DNA of 64,000 bases from Clostridia bacterium UC5.1-1C12. GTDB taxonomy: Bacteria > Bacillota_I > Bacilli_A > Erysipelotrichales > Erysipelotrichaceae. Positions 1-9,100 of the stretch are shown piece after piece. A program made the translations under genes and the position numbers. Numbering within the stretch: the first letter of the stretch is position 1; each line of letters starts with the position of its first letter. The stretch is from assembly GCA_001305055.1 (NCBI GenBank), contig BBZX01000002.1, forward strand, positions 62,001-126,000, read 5' to 3'. The notes below the pieces were generated by a model that worked only from the letters and a program-made list of their open reading frames with translations, was not told the DNA's origin and searched no databases.

Positions 1-777
1 CGAAGCATGCAGCCTTTTTTTAATGCGGTTTGAATCATATAAGGTTCCTGGAACGTATCATCAGCCGGACAGCTTCAAAGACGATGGCCAGATCAGGTTT
101 CAACCGTTCAAGGTTGGCTTGAATGCCGCGCTCACCAACCTCTTCCTGTACCGAGAAGGAGGCACAGACATCGGCGGCCGGCTGCTGTAATTCCTTAAGT
201 GTATCAATCAGCGCTGAAACACCAATGCGGCAGTCCAGTGCTTTTCCTAAAATTAAATCATGTCTTTCATCATAGCTGCATGTGACATCAGGCACTGCCG
301 GTGCGGCCAGCCCTAATTTAAGTTTTCCTTCAGATCGTGATCACTCACGGCACCGACATCGATGACCATCTTACTCAGCTCAGCCCCTTCATGCTTTTCA
401 CTCTCACTCATAAAATGAATCGGTTTGGCGGCGATGATCCCCTCAATCAGCTCACCATCTGTATTGCGGACTTTCACCTTGTGAGCCGGTGCCGTATTCG
501 CTACCCAGCCGCCCAATGGCAGAAACGGCATCGTACCGTTAGGCTTCACTGCCTGAATAATATAGCCTACCTCATCAAGATGGGCATCCAGCATGACCTT
601 TAAACGATTGCCGGTATTTTTAATGGATTGTGCGGTTACATTATGCAGACTGTCCTCATGAACATCCTTTACCTGAACCAGCATCTTTTTTACTAAAGCC
701 GCAACATCTTCTTCAAAGCCGCTGGGACCAAAACTATCAGAAAGCATGCATATCTGTTTTATCGAATCATTCATCAT
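1..777 (-). CDS. M42 family metallopeptidase (glutamyl aminopeptidase/FrvX type), 3' end outside window, frameshifted
   Basis: Cytosolic di-metal aminopeptidase of the M42 family, which trims N-terminal residues from peptides. The N-terminal part (starting at 777) carries the zinc-ligand motif AHLDEVG; after a break the next segment has GKALDCRIG and the catalytic-base motif VQEEVGERG, in the family order. The frame breaks twice: near 313-318, where one extra A restores LGLAAPAVPDV, and near 72, where one extra G restores FEGCPADDT. Both look like lost single bases. The gene leaves the window at base 1, so the C-terminal part with the last metal ligand cannot be seen. A ribosome site (GAGGATAAA) precedes ATG 777. 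Family assignment is secure; substrate is not. Confidence 0.85.
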
Positions 778-870
778 TTATCCTCTTTTCAATTGCAAAA
801 CTATTATACACCAATCCGCCATTCATGGTAGAATATTATCAAGGAGAAAAGAAAGGATGGGGAGGCGAGG

Positions 871-2140
871 ATGCAACTAGGTATTTCTGAAAAGGATAAA
901 GAAAGATTAAACTGCATTATCCGCTGGCTGCAATTAAAGCATCACATAAAAAGTTGAAAATATGATAGAAGGTATCTGTTCACGAGGTACCTACAATAAG
1001 ATCCGCAAAGGGGAAGCGGTTAAGAACGATGAAATCTATGAACGGCTGCTGGCCATCTTTGGGTATGAATATACTTATGATGAGCAGCAAGAGGCTGAAC
1101 TGGAAATCATGTTCAGAGAACTGAGACTGAAAGCTGACCGCTATGATCCGGATCGACAGAATACGATGGATGAATGTATCCGTTATTTAAAAGCGCAGGG
1201 CAGCGGTGTATTCTGTTCGCTGTATCTTGAAGCGTTGGAAATGATTAATGACTATTGGAATAAGGATATATCCGATCGAGATCATGCCGAGGAATTATTT
1301 CAAATCATATCGATATTTCCTGATCCGCTGATTGATCTGCTGATGGATTTTATCTTTAGAATGCGCTGGAATGCTCATCTTGACCGGCCTGAATTATTTG
1401 AAGAATTAATGGATGTCTATGATTTTAAACATTCTGCCTGCATCAGCAACCGCATGAATTATATTCATATCTTAATTTTTAACCGCCGTAATTTTGATGC
1501 GGCCATGGAAATCGACAAGCTGGAAAAATTGATTGATCCCAACCGCAATGCAGCTCAATATCTGCGTCTTTTTGTCTTTAAGCTGCAGATGATCAATAAT
1601 ATACAGGGAAAATCAATTCTTGAATATTATGAACAGCTGAAATGCTTCTTACACACCCATTATGAGCAGCTGCCTTATAAACAAAGCATGAGCTCTTTAT
1701 ACAACATCGGCATTTATCTGTTTGATCAGGGGCATTTTAACGAGGCGAAAAAGGTATTGGAATATGTCGGTAAGCTGCCGCGCTATAAGTATAAAACCTA
1801 TATCCTGCTGCAGGGAATATCCCGTCAGGTCGATCATTGCCGGCTGAAAACTAATCCGGATCTTGACCGCTTGCAGGACGAAAGTCATAAGCTGCAGGCG
1901 ATGGTCAATTATTTCTGCCGCCGTGAGGAGAAATCATTTGATGAACAAGTCAATGAACTGAATCAGGTAGTCTGCACTTATATGGAAAAAAGCGGTCTCG
2001 ATGATCCGTTTTATGAGATATTCAGAGATGAAATGACAGCATTGTTCGATGAGGAATGCGTTCGTGTTCCGGAAAACAGAGCAGTTCTGACACGCCGTAA
2101 GTATCATTTACTGCGTAAATTCAGACAAGTTGTGGAATAA
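871..2140 (+). CDS. Helix-turn-helix regulator with helical C-terminal domain, frameshifted near start
   Basis: Probable transcriptional regulator. The ATG at 871 follows a strong GGGGAGGCGAGG ribosome site and opens a reading frame (MQLGISEKDK...) that stops at about 956; removing one A from the run of five at 946-950 joins it to the long frame that runs to 2140. The joined N-terminus (residues 1-70) resembles an HTH of the Xre/Rgg kind, ending in SRGTYNKIRKGE, a typical recognition-helix context. The remaining roughly 350 residues are rich in aromatic and acidic helices and resemble the TPR-like repeats of Rgg/RRNPP-type peptide-sensing regulators, although I cannot confirm repeat boundaries by eye. 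Annotating from the internal ATG at 962 would lose half the HTH. Target genes are unknown. Confidence 0.65.
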
Positions 2141-2238
2141 AAATTAGAAAATAAGCCATTAAACGTGCTAATTGTCATTTATAAACCAAAATTTTCTAGT
2201 TTTTACACAGATGATAAAAAATGTGCTATCCTAAACAT

Positions 2239-2304
2239 GTGAAAAAAGTCATGAGAGTGACTTCATTGATGCGAAAACATTCAACGGGGGTTGAATGTTT
2301 TTTC
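2239..2304 (+). ncRNA. Candidate short intergenic transcript with terminator
   Basis: An extended -10 element (TGCTATCCT, 2224-2232) is followed by a 65-base stretch with a small hairpin (AAGTCA/TGACTT, about 2246-2263) and a strong intrinsic terminator, with no credible reading frame. This is what a small RNA or an attenuated leader would look like. The -35 match is weak and no known RNA family is recognised. Confidence 0.3.
2274..2304 (+). terminator. Intrinsic terminator
   Basis: Eleven-base perfect stem AAAACATTCAA/TTGAATGTTTT around a CGGGGG loop, followed by a T run. It separates the upstream HTH gene from yqeY. Confidence 0.7.
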
Positions 2305-2375
2305 AGCTTCAGGCATTGATTTGATTGTTTTTTGACACTAAGTGGTATAATGATAAAAAAGAGAGAAGGGTTAAA

Positions 2376-2819
2376 ATGAGTTTTCTTGATACATTGAGAA
2401 AAGATAAGATGGAAGCATTAAAGAATAAAGATACGGTTAAGAATGGCGTATGTTCACTGCTGATATCGGCAATTGCTTTAAAGGAAAAAGAAGGCCGTGC
2501 GGTATTGAGTGATGATGAGGCAATGAGTTATGTACAGAAAGAGTTAAAGCAGACTAAAGAAACATTATCGCTGACACCGGCTGATCGTACGGATCTGATT
2601 GCGGAGACAGAGCGCAAGATCGAAATTCTTGAGGCCTATCTGCCTAAGCAGATGAGTGCTGATGAATTAAAAGCGGCAATTCTTGAGATTCTTGAAGAAA
2701 AGCAGCTTGAACGCAGCAATAAAAGCAAGGGCATACTGATTAAAGAAACACTGGCTCGCTATCCCGGCAAAACTGATGGCAAGGCAGTTAATCAGGCATT
2801 GGCAATACTGCTTAAGTAA
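2376..2819 (+). CDS. yqeY: GatB/YqeY domain-containing protein
   Basis: Small cytosolic protein of 147 residues, the usual length of the YqeY family, whose fold matches the tail domain of the GatB amidotransferase subunit and is thought to contact tRNA; its physiological role is unclear. The sequence starts MSFLDTLRKDKMEALKNKD, a typical YqeY opening, and ends in the conserved KTDGKAVNQ segment. The ATG at 2376 is chosen over an in-frame ATG at 2325 because AGAGAAGGG lies just upstream of 2376 and the extra 17 residues are absent from the family. A TATAAT box at about 2345 gives a short leader. The gene is intact and monocistronic, closed by a bidirectional terminator. Confidence 0.85.
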   Translation: MSFLDTLRKDKMEALKNKDTVKNGVCSLLISAIALKEKEGRAVLSDDEAMSYVQKELKQTKETLSLTPADRTDLIAETERKIEILEAYLPKQMSADELKAAILEILEEKQLERSNKSKGILIKETLARYPGKTDGKAVNQALAILLK

Positions 2820-2822
2820 ATT

Positions 2823-2872
2823 AAAAAGACACCTGCATGCATTGTATCATTCAATGAGCAAGTGTCTATTTT
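2823..2872. terminator. Bidirectional terminator between yqeY and bactofilin gene
   Basis: Inverted repeat AGACAC...CATTG / CAATG...GTGTCT with A and T runs on either side, placed between two convergent genes. Confidence 0.75.
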
Positions 2873-3442
2873 TTATTTATTTTCAGCAAGTGTTTTAATT
2901 TCGCCGTTGAGGACAGCACCTTGAGATACCCCAATGCGGCGTGTCTGAATATTGCCGTTTAATACAGCGTGTTCTTTAATCAGACAAGTATCTTCTGCGA
3001 TGATTTTACCATTCATCTGACCGTCCAGCGTCAATGAGCGGGCTGATAAATCACCGACGATGGTCGTTGCTTCATCAACGATGATATTCTCAAGCACTGA
3101 AGCATTGCCCTTAAGATCGGCTGCCGAAAAGGTTACGCTTTCAGCTTTGATATCGCCGGTAACCGTGCCATTCATCAAAATGCAGCCGCCGGCTTCAATA
3201 TTACCTTGTACATTACCGTGCAGCTCAATACTGCCGCCCGTCTTAATATTGCCGATGATTTCAACATCGCTGCCGATAATTGTCGATGAATTGCTGGTTT
3301 TGTTCGGCTCAGCGGACTTGGGAGGTTCGTTATGTGAAACAGGCTGCGGTTTTTCAAATTTAACCGGCTCCTCTTTTTCTTCACTGATTCCCATTTTGCG
3401 AATCAAATCCCCAAATGAATTTTTTGATGTAGTCGTATTCAT
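2873..3442 (-). CDS. Bactofilin (polymer-forming cytoskeletal protein)
   Basis: 189-residue bactofilin (DUF583). Residues 1-55 are a charged, proline-rich tail; residues 56-185 are the repetitive beta-helix core seen as repeated short hydrophobic strands with glycine turns (GNIKTGGSIELHG, GNVQGNIEAGG, GDIKAES). Such proteins polymerise without nucleotide and act as scaffolds for cell-wall enzymes, polarity or shape. No signal peptide or transmembrane segment is visible, as usual in Gram-positive cytosolic bactofilins. A good ribosome site (GGAGGGAAACT) precedes ATG 3442. No wall hydrolase partner is adjacent, so the specific role is open. Intact. Confidence 0.88.
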   Translation of the reverse strand: MNTTTSKNSFGDLIRKMGISEEKEEPVKFEKPQPVSHNEPPKSAEPNKTSNSSTIIGSDVEIIGNIKTGGSIELHGNVQGNIEAGGCILMNGTVTGDIKAESVTFSAADLKGNASVLENIIVDEATTIVGDLSARSLTLDGQMNGKIIAEDTCLIKEHAVLNGNIQTRRIGVSQGAVLNGEIKTLAENK

Positions 3443-3535
3443 AGTTTCCCTCCAGAAATGTGCCCCAATTTTTTATTATTATATCACATATTTTAAGGAA
3501 TAGAAACTTATGGCAGCAACGAAGAATTTATTTGT

Positions 3536-4511
3536 TTATTTATAAACGGTATAGCTCCCTTTTTGACAGCTTTTACTGAAATAAAGCGCTTTGTCAGCAT
3601 TTTTATACATATTTTGAAAGCTGCTGCTTTGCTTGTCATTGTAAGCAATACCGATGGTGCAGCTAAACGGCATCTCGATCGCATTTTTTAATTCATCAAG
3701 CAGGCTTGCAATCAATGCTTCCACATCGGCTCGAGATGGATAATCTGCGATGAATATACTGAATTCATCACCGCCTAGACGGCTGATTAGTTCATTGTGA
3801 CAGAAGATTTTATTCAGCAGATCGGCAAAGCTGCGCAGGAAGAGGTCACCCTGAAGATGTCCGTAGTTATCGTTAATTGATTTAAAGTCATCAATATCAA
3901 TCATGAGAAATGCGCAGCAATGATCATGGGCCGACAGCGCGCTGTTGACACTTTTTTCATAAGCTGTACGGTTATAAAGACCGGTCAGAGAATCAAGCTT
4001 AAGCTGCTGTTCAAGAAATATTGAACGTTCAATGGCATCGTTTGCTTTTTGAGTGATTGTTTTTGGATAAAAATTCACCCATTGCCTGATCCATATTCGG
4101 AACTGAATGATGCAGGTTGCACAGGATTGCTTCACCGTTTTCATAACGATAGACAGCCGTAAAGCGAGTATCCATATCGGCAATGACTTGAGTGCTGTTA
4201 TGACTGATTTCTCGGGCATAAAAGCCACCGTAAACAAAGCATAAATCTTCACTGAGCGCTTGTGCTTCATACCATTCATCCATAATTTCAAACTGCGCGC
4301 CGTCTTGTTCCTGCTGGTCTTTCGCAAGCAGCGCCGCCATGTTGTCAGCACCCTTAAATATCTCATGCTTGCCAGTACCGATAATGATAAAATCATCAGC
4401 GATATGTTGGAGCAGAAATCTGAATTCAGCTTCTGAATGATCGATTAAATAACTGCGCCAGAGTCTTTTCATTGAATCAATGGCTAATTGATGAAATGCT
4501 GTTTGGTTCAT
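3536..4511 (-). CDS. Diguanylate cyclase with N-terminal SnoaL/NTF2-like domain, frameshifted
   Basis: Makes cyclic-di-GMP from two GTP. The N-terminal 140 residues (from ATG 4511) form an NTF2/SnoaL-like alpha-beta cup, a probable small-molecule sensor. A frame break near 4060, within a run of five T on the plus strand, separates it from a C-terminal GGDEF domain with DSLTGLYNR, the metal-site DIDDFKSIND and an intact RLGGDEF active-site loop. Removing one base fuses them into a protein of about 325 residues. ATG 4511 overlaps the stop of the HD-GYP gene (ATGA), so synthesis and breakdown of the messenger are translationally coupled. No I-site RxxD is obvious before the GGDEF loop. Confidence 0.82.
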
Positions 4512-5784
4512 AAAGCTGCCTCCTTTTCCGATGCAAGACGCAGCTGCAAAGTATAAGTATCGTCTTGAATCATTTGATAGATAGTTAATAATTCCTGAGC
4601 ATGCTGATGCGCGGTTTCAAGGATATCGTCATAATGTTCAATCATACAGTCAACGACATGCACGTCAATCAGCTGCTGCTGGCTGTAAGAGAGCAGCAGA
4701 GCGACTGTGGTATCCTTGGCATAAGCTTTTTTATAACTGCGCCGTCCGCTTAAGGCACTGACGATATCAGCAACCGCGACAATTCGCTGCGGCAAAGTCA
4801 GATCCTTTTCACTAAGACCTAAAGGATAACCGGTGCCGTTTAATTTTTCATGATGACGCAGACTGATTTGAATAATTTCATCATCAAGCATTCCTCGCAG
4901 AATATGCTCAGTGAGGGTTACATGTGATCGCATGATGGTCATCTGCGCCTCATTGAGTTTGCCGTCATATTCAAGAATTTCAACCGGGATACCGATTTGC
5001 CAAGATCATGAAGCATGGCGCCGCAGACAATTTTCTGAACAAGCGCGTCTGATAAACCCATGTGTATGGCTATTTCACGGCTGATCGTCGTTGTGGTAAT
5101 TGTATGTGTGACCGTATAACGGCTGCGAAAATCCATACAGTACACGGCCATTTTCACATACTGATCAACCTCGGATTGGGTAAAGGGGATTCCGGTAAGC
5201 AGCACGTGAAGTTCCTGGCTGTATATCTGTTCTTCAGACATCGGATATTGGATTGGGTGCTTCAACAGCGTATTTACGATACGCTGATCAAAGCGGTCTG
5301 CATTCTGTAATTCATGATGCAGTGAGTCCCAGCTATGACCTTGGCTCAGATAAATATCGGCGCGATCCGCAATGTTGATGATCTGTGCCATATCACGAAG
5401 CATGGAATCAAGTTTGAGATCCGCTAATTCAGAAGCATTGGTATGGTGATACAGAACAGCGTCCGCATAGTCTTTCAGCGGTGAGAAATACAGCAAAAAC
5501 AGATAGCCGTAGATAGCATGCTGCCAGCTGCTTTCCGTTTCAAATTTTAATAAATTATCAATTTCATCGGTTTTATTGGCACCGATATCATGCAGCAGGG
5601 CAGTTAAAATAAGATTACGCCGAATGAGCGGATCACAGTCAGGATATAATTCCTGAAGCATGTGATCAGCATGTGCCGCAACACGGAAACCATGATCTAC
5701 CAATCTGGTATCGACATGATTCAACATACGCTGAAAAAGGGTAATCACTGAATGATTATCCATTGGATAAACAAAAGGCAGCAT
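4508..5784 (-). CDS. HD-GYP domain phosphohydrolase (putative cyclic-di-GMP phosphodiesterase), frameshifted
   Basis: Two HD domains in tandem. The first (residues 1-190) has DHGFRVAAHADH and LLHDIG; the second has GAMLHDLGKS and, past a frame break near 4997 where one missing A restores GKIGIP, continues to HHEKLNGTGYP, close to the HD-GYP signature HHExxDGxGYP with Asn in place of Asp. The family hydrolyses cyclic-di-GMP to GMP. The start at 5784 (MLPFVYPM) is preferred because GGGAGG lies just upstream; an upstream in-frame start at 5814 would contain that ribosome site. First gene of a two-gene operon with the GGDEF protein. Confidence 0.82.
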
Positions 5785-5892
5785 GGTAAAACCTCCCAGT
5801 TTTTTTAAACTCAATCTTCGTTAATTATACAATAGAAATAGGAAGATCAGCAATTAATTCATCACAATTGAATCAAGGATTGGCAAAAAATG

Positions 5893-5919
5893 AAAAAAAC
5901 CTGTCACAATTGACAGGTA
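5893..5919 (-). terminator. Terminator downstream of tRNA-Pro
   Basis: Perfect stem ACCTGTCA/TGACAGGT with a four-base loop, followed on the minus strand by a T run. Confidence 0.75.
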
Positions 5920-5929
5920 TCATTTAAAA

Positions 5930-6006
5930 TGGTCGGGATGACAGGATTTGAACCTGCGACCCCTTACTCCCGAAGCAAGTGCACTACCAAGCTGTGCTAC
6001 ATCCCG
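5930..6006 (-). tRNA. tRNA-Pro (anticodon CGG)
   Basis: Complete cloverleaf of 77 bases on the minus strand. Acceptor stem CGGGATG/CATCCCG, D arm GCAC/GTGC, anticodon stem CTTGC/GTAAG with loop TTCGGGA giving anticodon CGG (Pro codon CCG), T arm GCAGG-TTCAAAT-CCTGT, encoded CCA end. Confidence 0.95.
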
Positions 6007-6064
6007 ATGACCTCTTATAATTTTACTCTATTTTTTCAGAATTGCAAGTATTCTAAAGAAGCTT

Positions 6065-6687
6065 TTATGAATTTATTTGATTATTTGCTTCACAGATAAA
6101 ATCATAAGTACGGGGCTGCAGCTGCTGAAACGTTTCTGGATCATACAGGTAATTAATATAGCTTTCCACAAAATATTCGCTGCAGTGATATTGTGGATCA
6201 TAATAGGTAATGATTCGATCATTATACTCATTATCCATTTCGGTTTCACACAGCTTTGAAATTGAGCAGATGCGGAAAACTGGAAGCGGGCATCGATGAC
6301 ATGCAATGCTTCATGCAGCAGTGTTGTTTCTCTAAATAAAGAATCCGATAAATAAATGGTCGAGCCGGTGTATTGATCATCAAGGAAATAGGTACGTGTA
6401 TAACCGCTTGTATTTGCGGAGAATTCCTCGTCGATTTCTTTTTGTTCAATAATTACAATTTCATCAAGATAAGGGAGGAAAGCCGCTGGTAAAGGATAGG
6501 CATCATATTGATATTGGGCGATGATATCGGAGATATCATTCGGTGTATTCAATTCCACAGGCAGGCCATACAGCTTGATATCACTTGTCTGTCTTGAAAA
6601 AACAGTTGTAATTTCTTGGCTGTGATTGACGGTGGGAGCTATAAATAATAAAAGTGCAAACAGGAGTATAATTGTGAAAAAACGCAT
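6065..6687 (-). CDS. Secreted or lipid-anchored zinc metallopeptidase (lethal-factor-like fold), frameshifted
   Basis: The protein opens with a hydrophobic export signal (MRFFTIILLFALLLFIAP), so it acts outside the membrane. It carries the zinc motif HEALHVID (HExxH). After a frame break near 6250, the other frame continues as EYFVESYINYLYDP, where the ExxxxY-type helix provides the third zinc ligand as in anthrax-toxin-lethal-factor-like peptidases, and ends in a stop at 6065. Total about 205 residues. No cell-wall anchor is seen. It is monocistronic and convergent with nothing; downstream lies tRNA-Pro. Family call is by motif; the substrate is unknown and a host- or wall-directed role is only a possibility. 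Confidence 0.6.
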
Positions 6688-6767
6688 CGTATCACCTGTT
6701 TTAGTTTATGTCATGCTTTTATTTTTCATTCTATAAAGCAAATATTCAAAATGATAATCTTATCTCA

Positions 6768-6826
6768 TTGACATTATCGATTATCGATATTAAAATGAAA
6801 TCAGGAAATAACGAATATCGATATTA
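6768..6826 (+). promoter_or_regulatory. PadR promoter with double operator
   Basis: TTGACA (6768-6773), 17-base spacer, TAAAAT (6791-6796). The palindrome core TATCGATATTA occurs twice: in the spacer (6781-6792) and downstream of the start site (6813-6826, where AATATCGATATT is a perfect 12-base palindrome). This is a typical autorepression arrangement for the adjacent PadR gene. Confidence 0.7.
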
Positions 6827-6836
6827 GACGGAGGCG

Positions 6837-7154
6837 ATGCTGACAATGGCCAGAGAACGATTTCAGACATTAACGGAACAGATGTTTTATATCCTGCTTT
6901 GTCTTCGTGAAGAATGCTGCGGAACGGATATTATGGCCAAGGCAAAGCAGCTGAGCGATGGCAGGGTGATAGTTGGTCCAGGTACGCTTTATAATTTACT
7001 TGAAAACTTTGTACTTGCGGATTTAATAGTTGAGACGAAGGCTGAGGGACGCAAAAGAAGCTATATCATTACGGAAGCGGGACAGCAGGCATTAGCGGAT
7101 GAAGTTCAGAGATTGAAATGTTTGATTCATGATTATCAAAAACCAATAACATAA
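6837..7154 (+). CDS. PadR family transcriptional regulator
   Basis: 105-residue PadR-type winged-helix repressor: a short N-terminal helix, the HTH around GTDIMAKAKQLSDGRVIVGPGTLYNLL and the wing GRKRSYIITEAG. The short form has little C-terminal dimer domain (subfamily 2). The start may instead be the ATG at 6846 (MARERF), which sits at a better distance from the GGAGG at 6830. It lies 15 bases ahead of a DUF2812 gene, a pairing seen repeatedly in Firmicutes, and behind a promoter with two matching palindromes, so it probably represses its own operon. Effector unknown. Confidence 0.88.
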   Translation: MLTMARERFQTLTEQMFYILLCLREECCGTDIMAKAKQLSDGRVIVGPGTLYNLLENFVLADLIVETKAEGRKRSYIITEAGQQALADEVQRLKCLIHDYQKPIT

Positions 7155-7169
7155 AAGGGGTGAGTAAGA

Positions 7170-8525
7170 ATGAAGCAAAGAATACAGCCGGCATCGTTTG
7201 ATTTTTATGATTCAACTGGAATTGAGCGTCATTTAACGAAGATGGCATCTAAGGGGTGGCTCTTATGCAATATCTCAGGGTGGTGGACATATCAAAGAAT
7301 CAAACCGCAGAAGCTAAAATTTGCTGTGACTTATTTTTCTGAGGCATCGGATTTTGATCCATATCCTAATGATAATCAGGAGATATTCATTGACTATTGT
7401 GAAAGTGCCGATTGGCAGCTGGCGGCAAGTAACGCTGCAATGCATATTTTCTATACGGCACAAGCAGATGCAATACCGATTGAAACCGATGAAGCACTTA
7501 AGCTGGATAAGATTCACCATGTAATGAAAAGGGGCGTTTTACTCAATGAAGGCATACTCTTAGTGCTCAGTCTTTCATTATGTATCAGCAATGTCCATCA
7601 AATGTACGATCAGCCGCTTGAAAGGTTTTCTGATCCATCACACTGGCTGCTTCTTTGCGTGGACTTGCTGGCTTTTCTCTATCTTTTAATTGATATGATT
7701 CGATATGATACTTGGTATAAATGTTCTGTCAAGTCCGTGAAAAAAGGCGGTTCTTGCTGTGTGGTCAGGCGTTCAATGCACCGTGCGCTTTGGCTGCTTG
7801 GCTGTCTGCTTCTGGCTCTCCTCAATCAAGCATGGCTGGCATTGCTAGTGATGCTTGCAGTGATTGTGTCTTTGCTTGTAAGTTATCTTTTCAGCCGGTT
7901 TGTTCGGTCTCATCTAAAAAAGCACAACGCAGCCCGCTTAGAAAATTTATCTTGCACAGCCCTTGCTTTTATTGCTGTCTTCATGGCTGCAACGCATCTT
8001 TTCTCTTCCGCTGTCAGTCAGTATCAAATAGCGGTCAAAGCTGATAATCAGGAAGTAAGAGAGTTGTTTGATGCGGTGGGGCATCGTTATGAATGGGTGA
8101 TTACGCATGATGCATTGCCGTTATATATTGAAGAGCTGCTGCCGATTCAAAACGATGACTATACTTATATCAATGATCAGCAGGAATCTTTTGCACTGGC
8201 TTATTCACGCTGTGCTCAGCAGCTGCCTGATATTTATCGGCATGAGCCGCAGCTCACCTATGAAATTGTTGATATCAAGGCAGACTGGCTTTATGAAGCC
8301 TGTCTGAATGAACTTCGGCATATCTATCTAAACAACAACGCATACTGGCAGGAAGCCGACGCTTCGCTCTGGCAGGCGGATACTGTTTATCAGCTATATC
8401 ATAATGATCAGCCTTTCTTAAATGAATATATCATTTGTTATGAACAGCGGATCGTTAAAATTACATTTAACTGGAAGACTGCGACGCAGGAACTGCAGAT
8501 TGCCGCCGAGCATCTGCGTCCTTAA
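7170..8525 (+). CDS. DUF2812 domain-containing membrane protein
   Basis: 451 residues. Residues 1-110 form the DUF2812 domain (LTKMASKGWLLCNISGWWTYQRI and FDPYPNDNQEIFIDYCESADWQL are its usual landmarks). Four or five hydrophobic segments follow around residues 125-290, then a soluble acidic tail of about 150 residues rich in Tyr and Gln. Function of the family is not known; it nearly always travels with PadR regulators, which suggests an envelope-stress or drug-response role. Ribosome site AAAGGGGTGAG, 15 bases after padR. Intact, and the stop at 8525 is almost back to back with the convergent isochorismatase gene. Confidence 0.8.
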   Translation: MKQRIQPASFDFYDSTGIERHLTKMASKGWLLCNISGWWTYQRIKPQKLKFAVTYFSEASDFDPYPNDNQEIFIDYCESADWQLAASNAAMHIFYTAQADAIPIETDEALKLDKIHHVMKRGVLLNEGILLVLSLSLCISNVHQMYDQPLERFSDPSHWLLLCVDLLAFLYLLIDMIRYDTWYKCSVKSVKKGGSCCVVRRSMHRALWLLGCLLLALLNQAWLALLVMLAVIVSLLVSYLFSRFVRSHLKKHNAARLENLSCTALAFIAVFMAATHLFSSAVSQYQIAVKADNQEVRELFDAVGHRYEWVITHDALPLYIEELLPIQNDDYTYINDQQESFALAYSRCAQQLPDIYRHEPQLTYEIVDIKADWLYEACLNELRHIYLNNNAYWQEADASLWQADTVYQLYHNDQPFLNEYIICYEQRIVKITFNWKTATQELQIAAEHLRP

Positions 8526-8527
8526 TG

Positions 8528-9013
8528 TTAGGTTAAATCTTCTAAGCTCAGCAGGGTGCAGCCCTTGCTTTCATAATAATTCAGCATTTCATCAAGCTTT
8601 CTTTTGTCATAACTGGTGATGCACTCCTTCAATACATTTACCTTATAATCAGCTTTGCGCATATTGTAACAGGTTGATTTTACACAGGCGGCAGCGTCGG
8701 CACCGGTAATATAAAACTCATTAATGGTATGCTTTTCGATAAAGGCCCTGAATTCTGCACTGGTTAAGGCATTTCCTTTATCTTTAGTAAATACATTCTC
8801 TGACACGATTTTCAAATCAGGGGCTAATTCAGCACCGGCAGTGCCTGGCTTAAATGTTCTGGTTTTACTTGATAAATTCTCATGACGGATATAAATCACA
8901 GGCATTCCCTTTGCGGCTGCCCAATCAATTGCTTGATTAATTTTATCGATTATTTCTTTGTAATTCTTGGTAATATCATTTTGAATGTCAATGATGACTA
9001 AAGCTTTTTCCAT
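8528..9013 (-). CDS. Isochorismatase family cysteine hydrolase
   Basis: 161-residue alpha/beta hydrolase of the isochorismatase/nicotinamidase superfamily, acting in the cytosol on amide or ether bonds of small molecules. It shows the catalytic Asp in ALVIIDIQND, a conserved mid-region (PVIYIRHE), and the nucleophile Cys in ITGADAAACVKSTCYNMRK, with the cis-peptide context before it. It is too short and lacks the metal HxH set of a clear nicotinamidase, so the substrate is undetermined. Same strand as the WYL regulator 87 bases upstream, which may control it. Intact. Confidence 0.8.
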   Translation of the reverse strand: MEKALVIIDIQNDITKNYKEIIDKINQAIDWAAAKGMPVIYIRHENLSSKTRTFKPGTAGAELAPDLKIVSENVFTKDKGNALTSAEFRAFIEKHTINEFYITGADAAACVKSTCYNMRKADYKVNVLKECITSYDKRKLDEMLNYYESKGCTLLSLEDLT

Positions 9014-9100
9014 AGTATTGGCTCCGATCTGTCATTACGCAATTGGGCAATTTTGCTGTATGACATTCATAGAATATCATATTGAACTTGCAACCCAGTG

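Noticed and set aside
3060..3503. Plus-strand 147-codon frame antisense to the bactofilin gene
   Set aside because: Mirror of the repetitive beta-helix coding sequence, no ribosome site, low-complexity Ser/Pro/Leu composition.
6816..6826. DnaA box or replication-related meaning of the TATCGATATT repeats
   Set aside because: Position around a promoter ahead of padR, and lack of TTATCCACA, point to a repressor operator.
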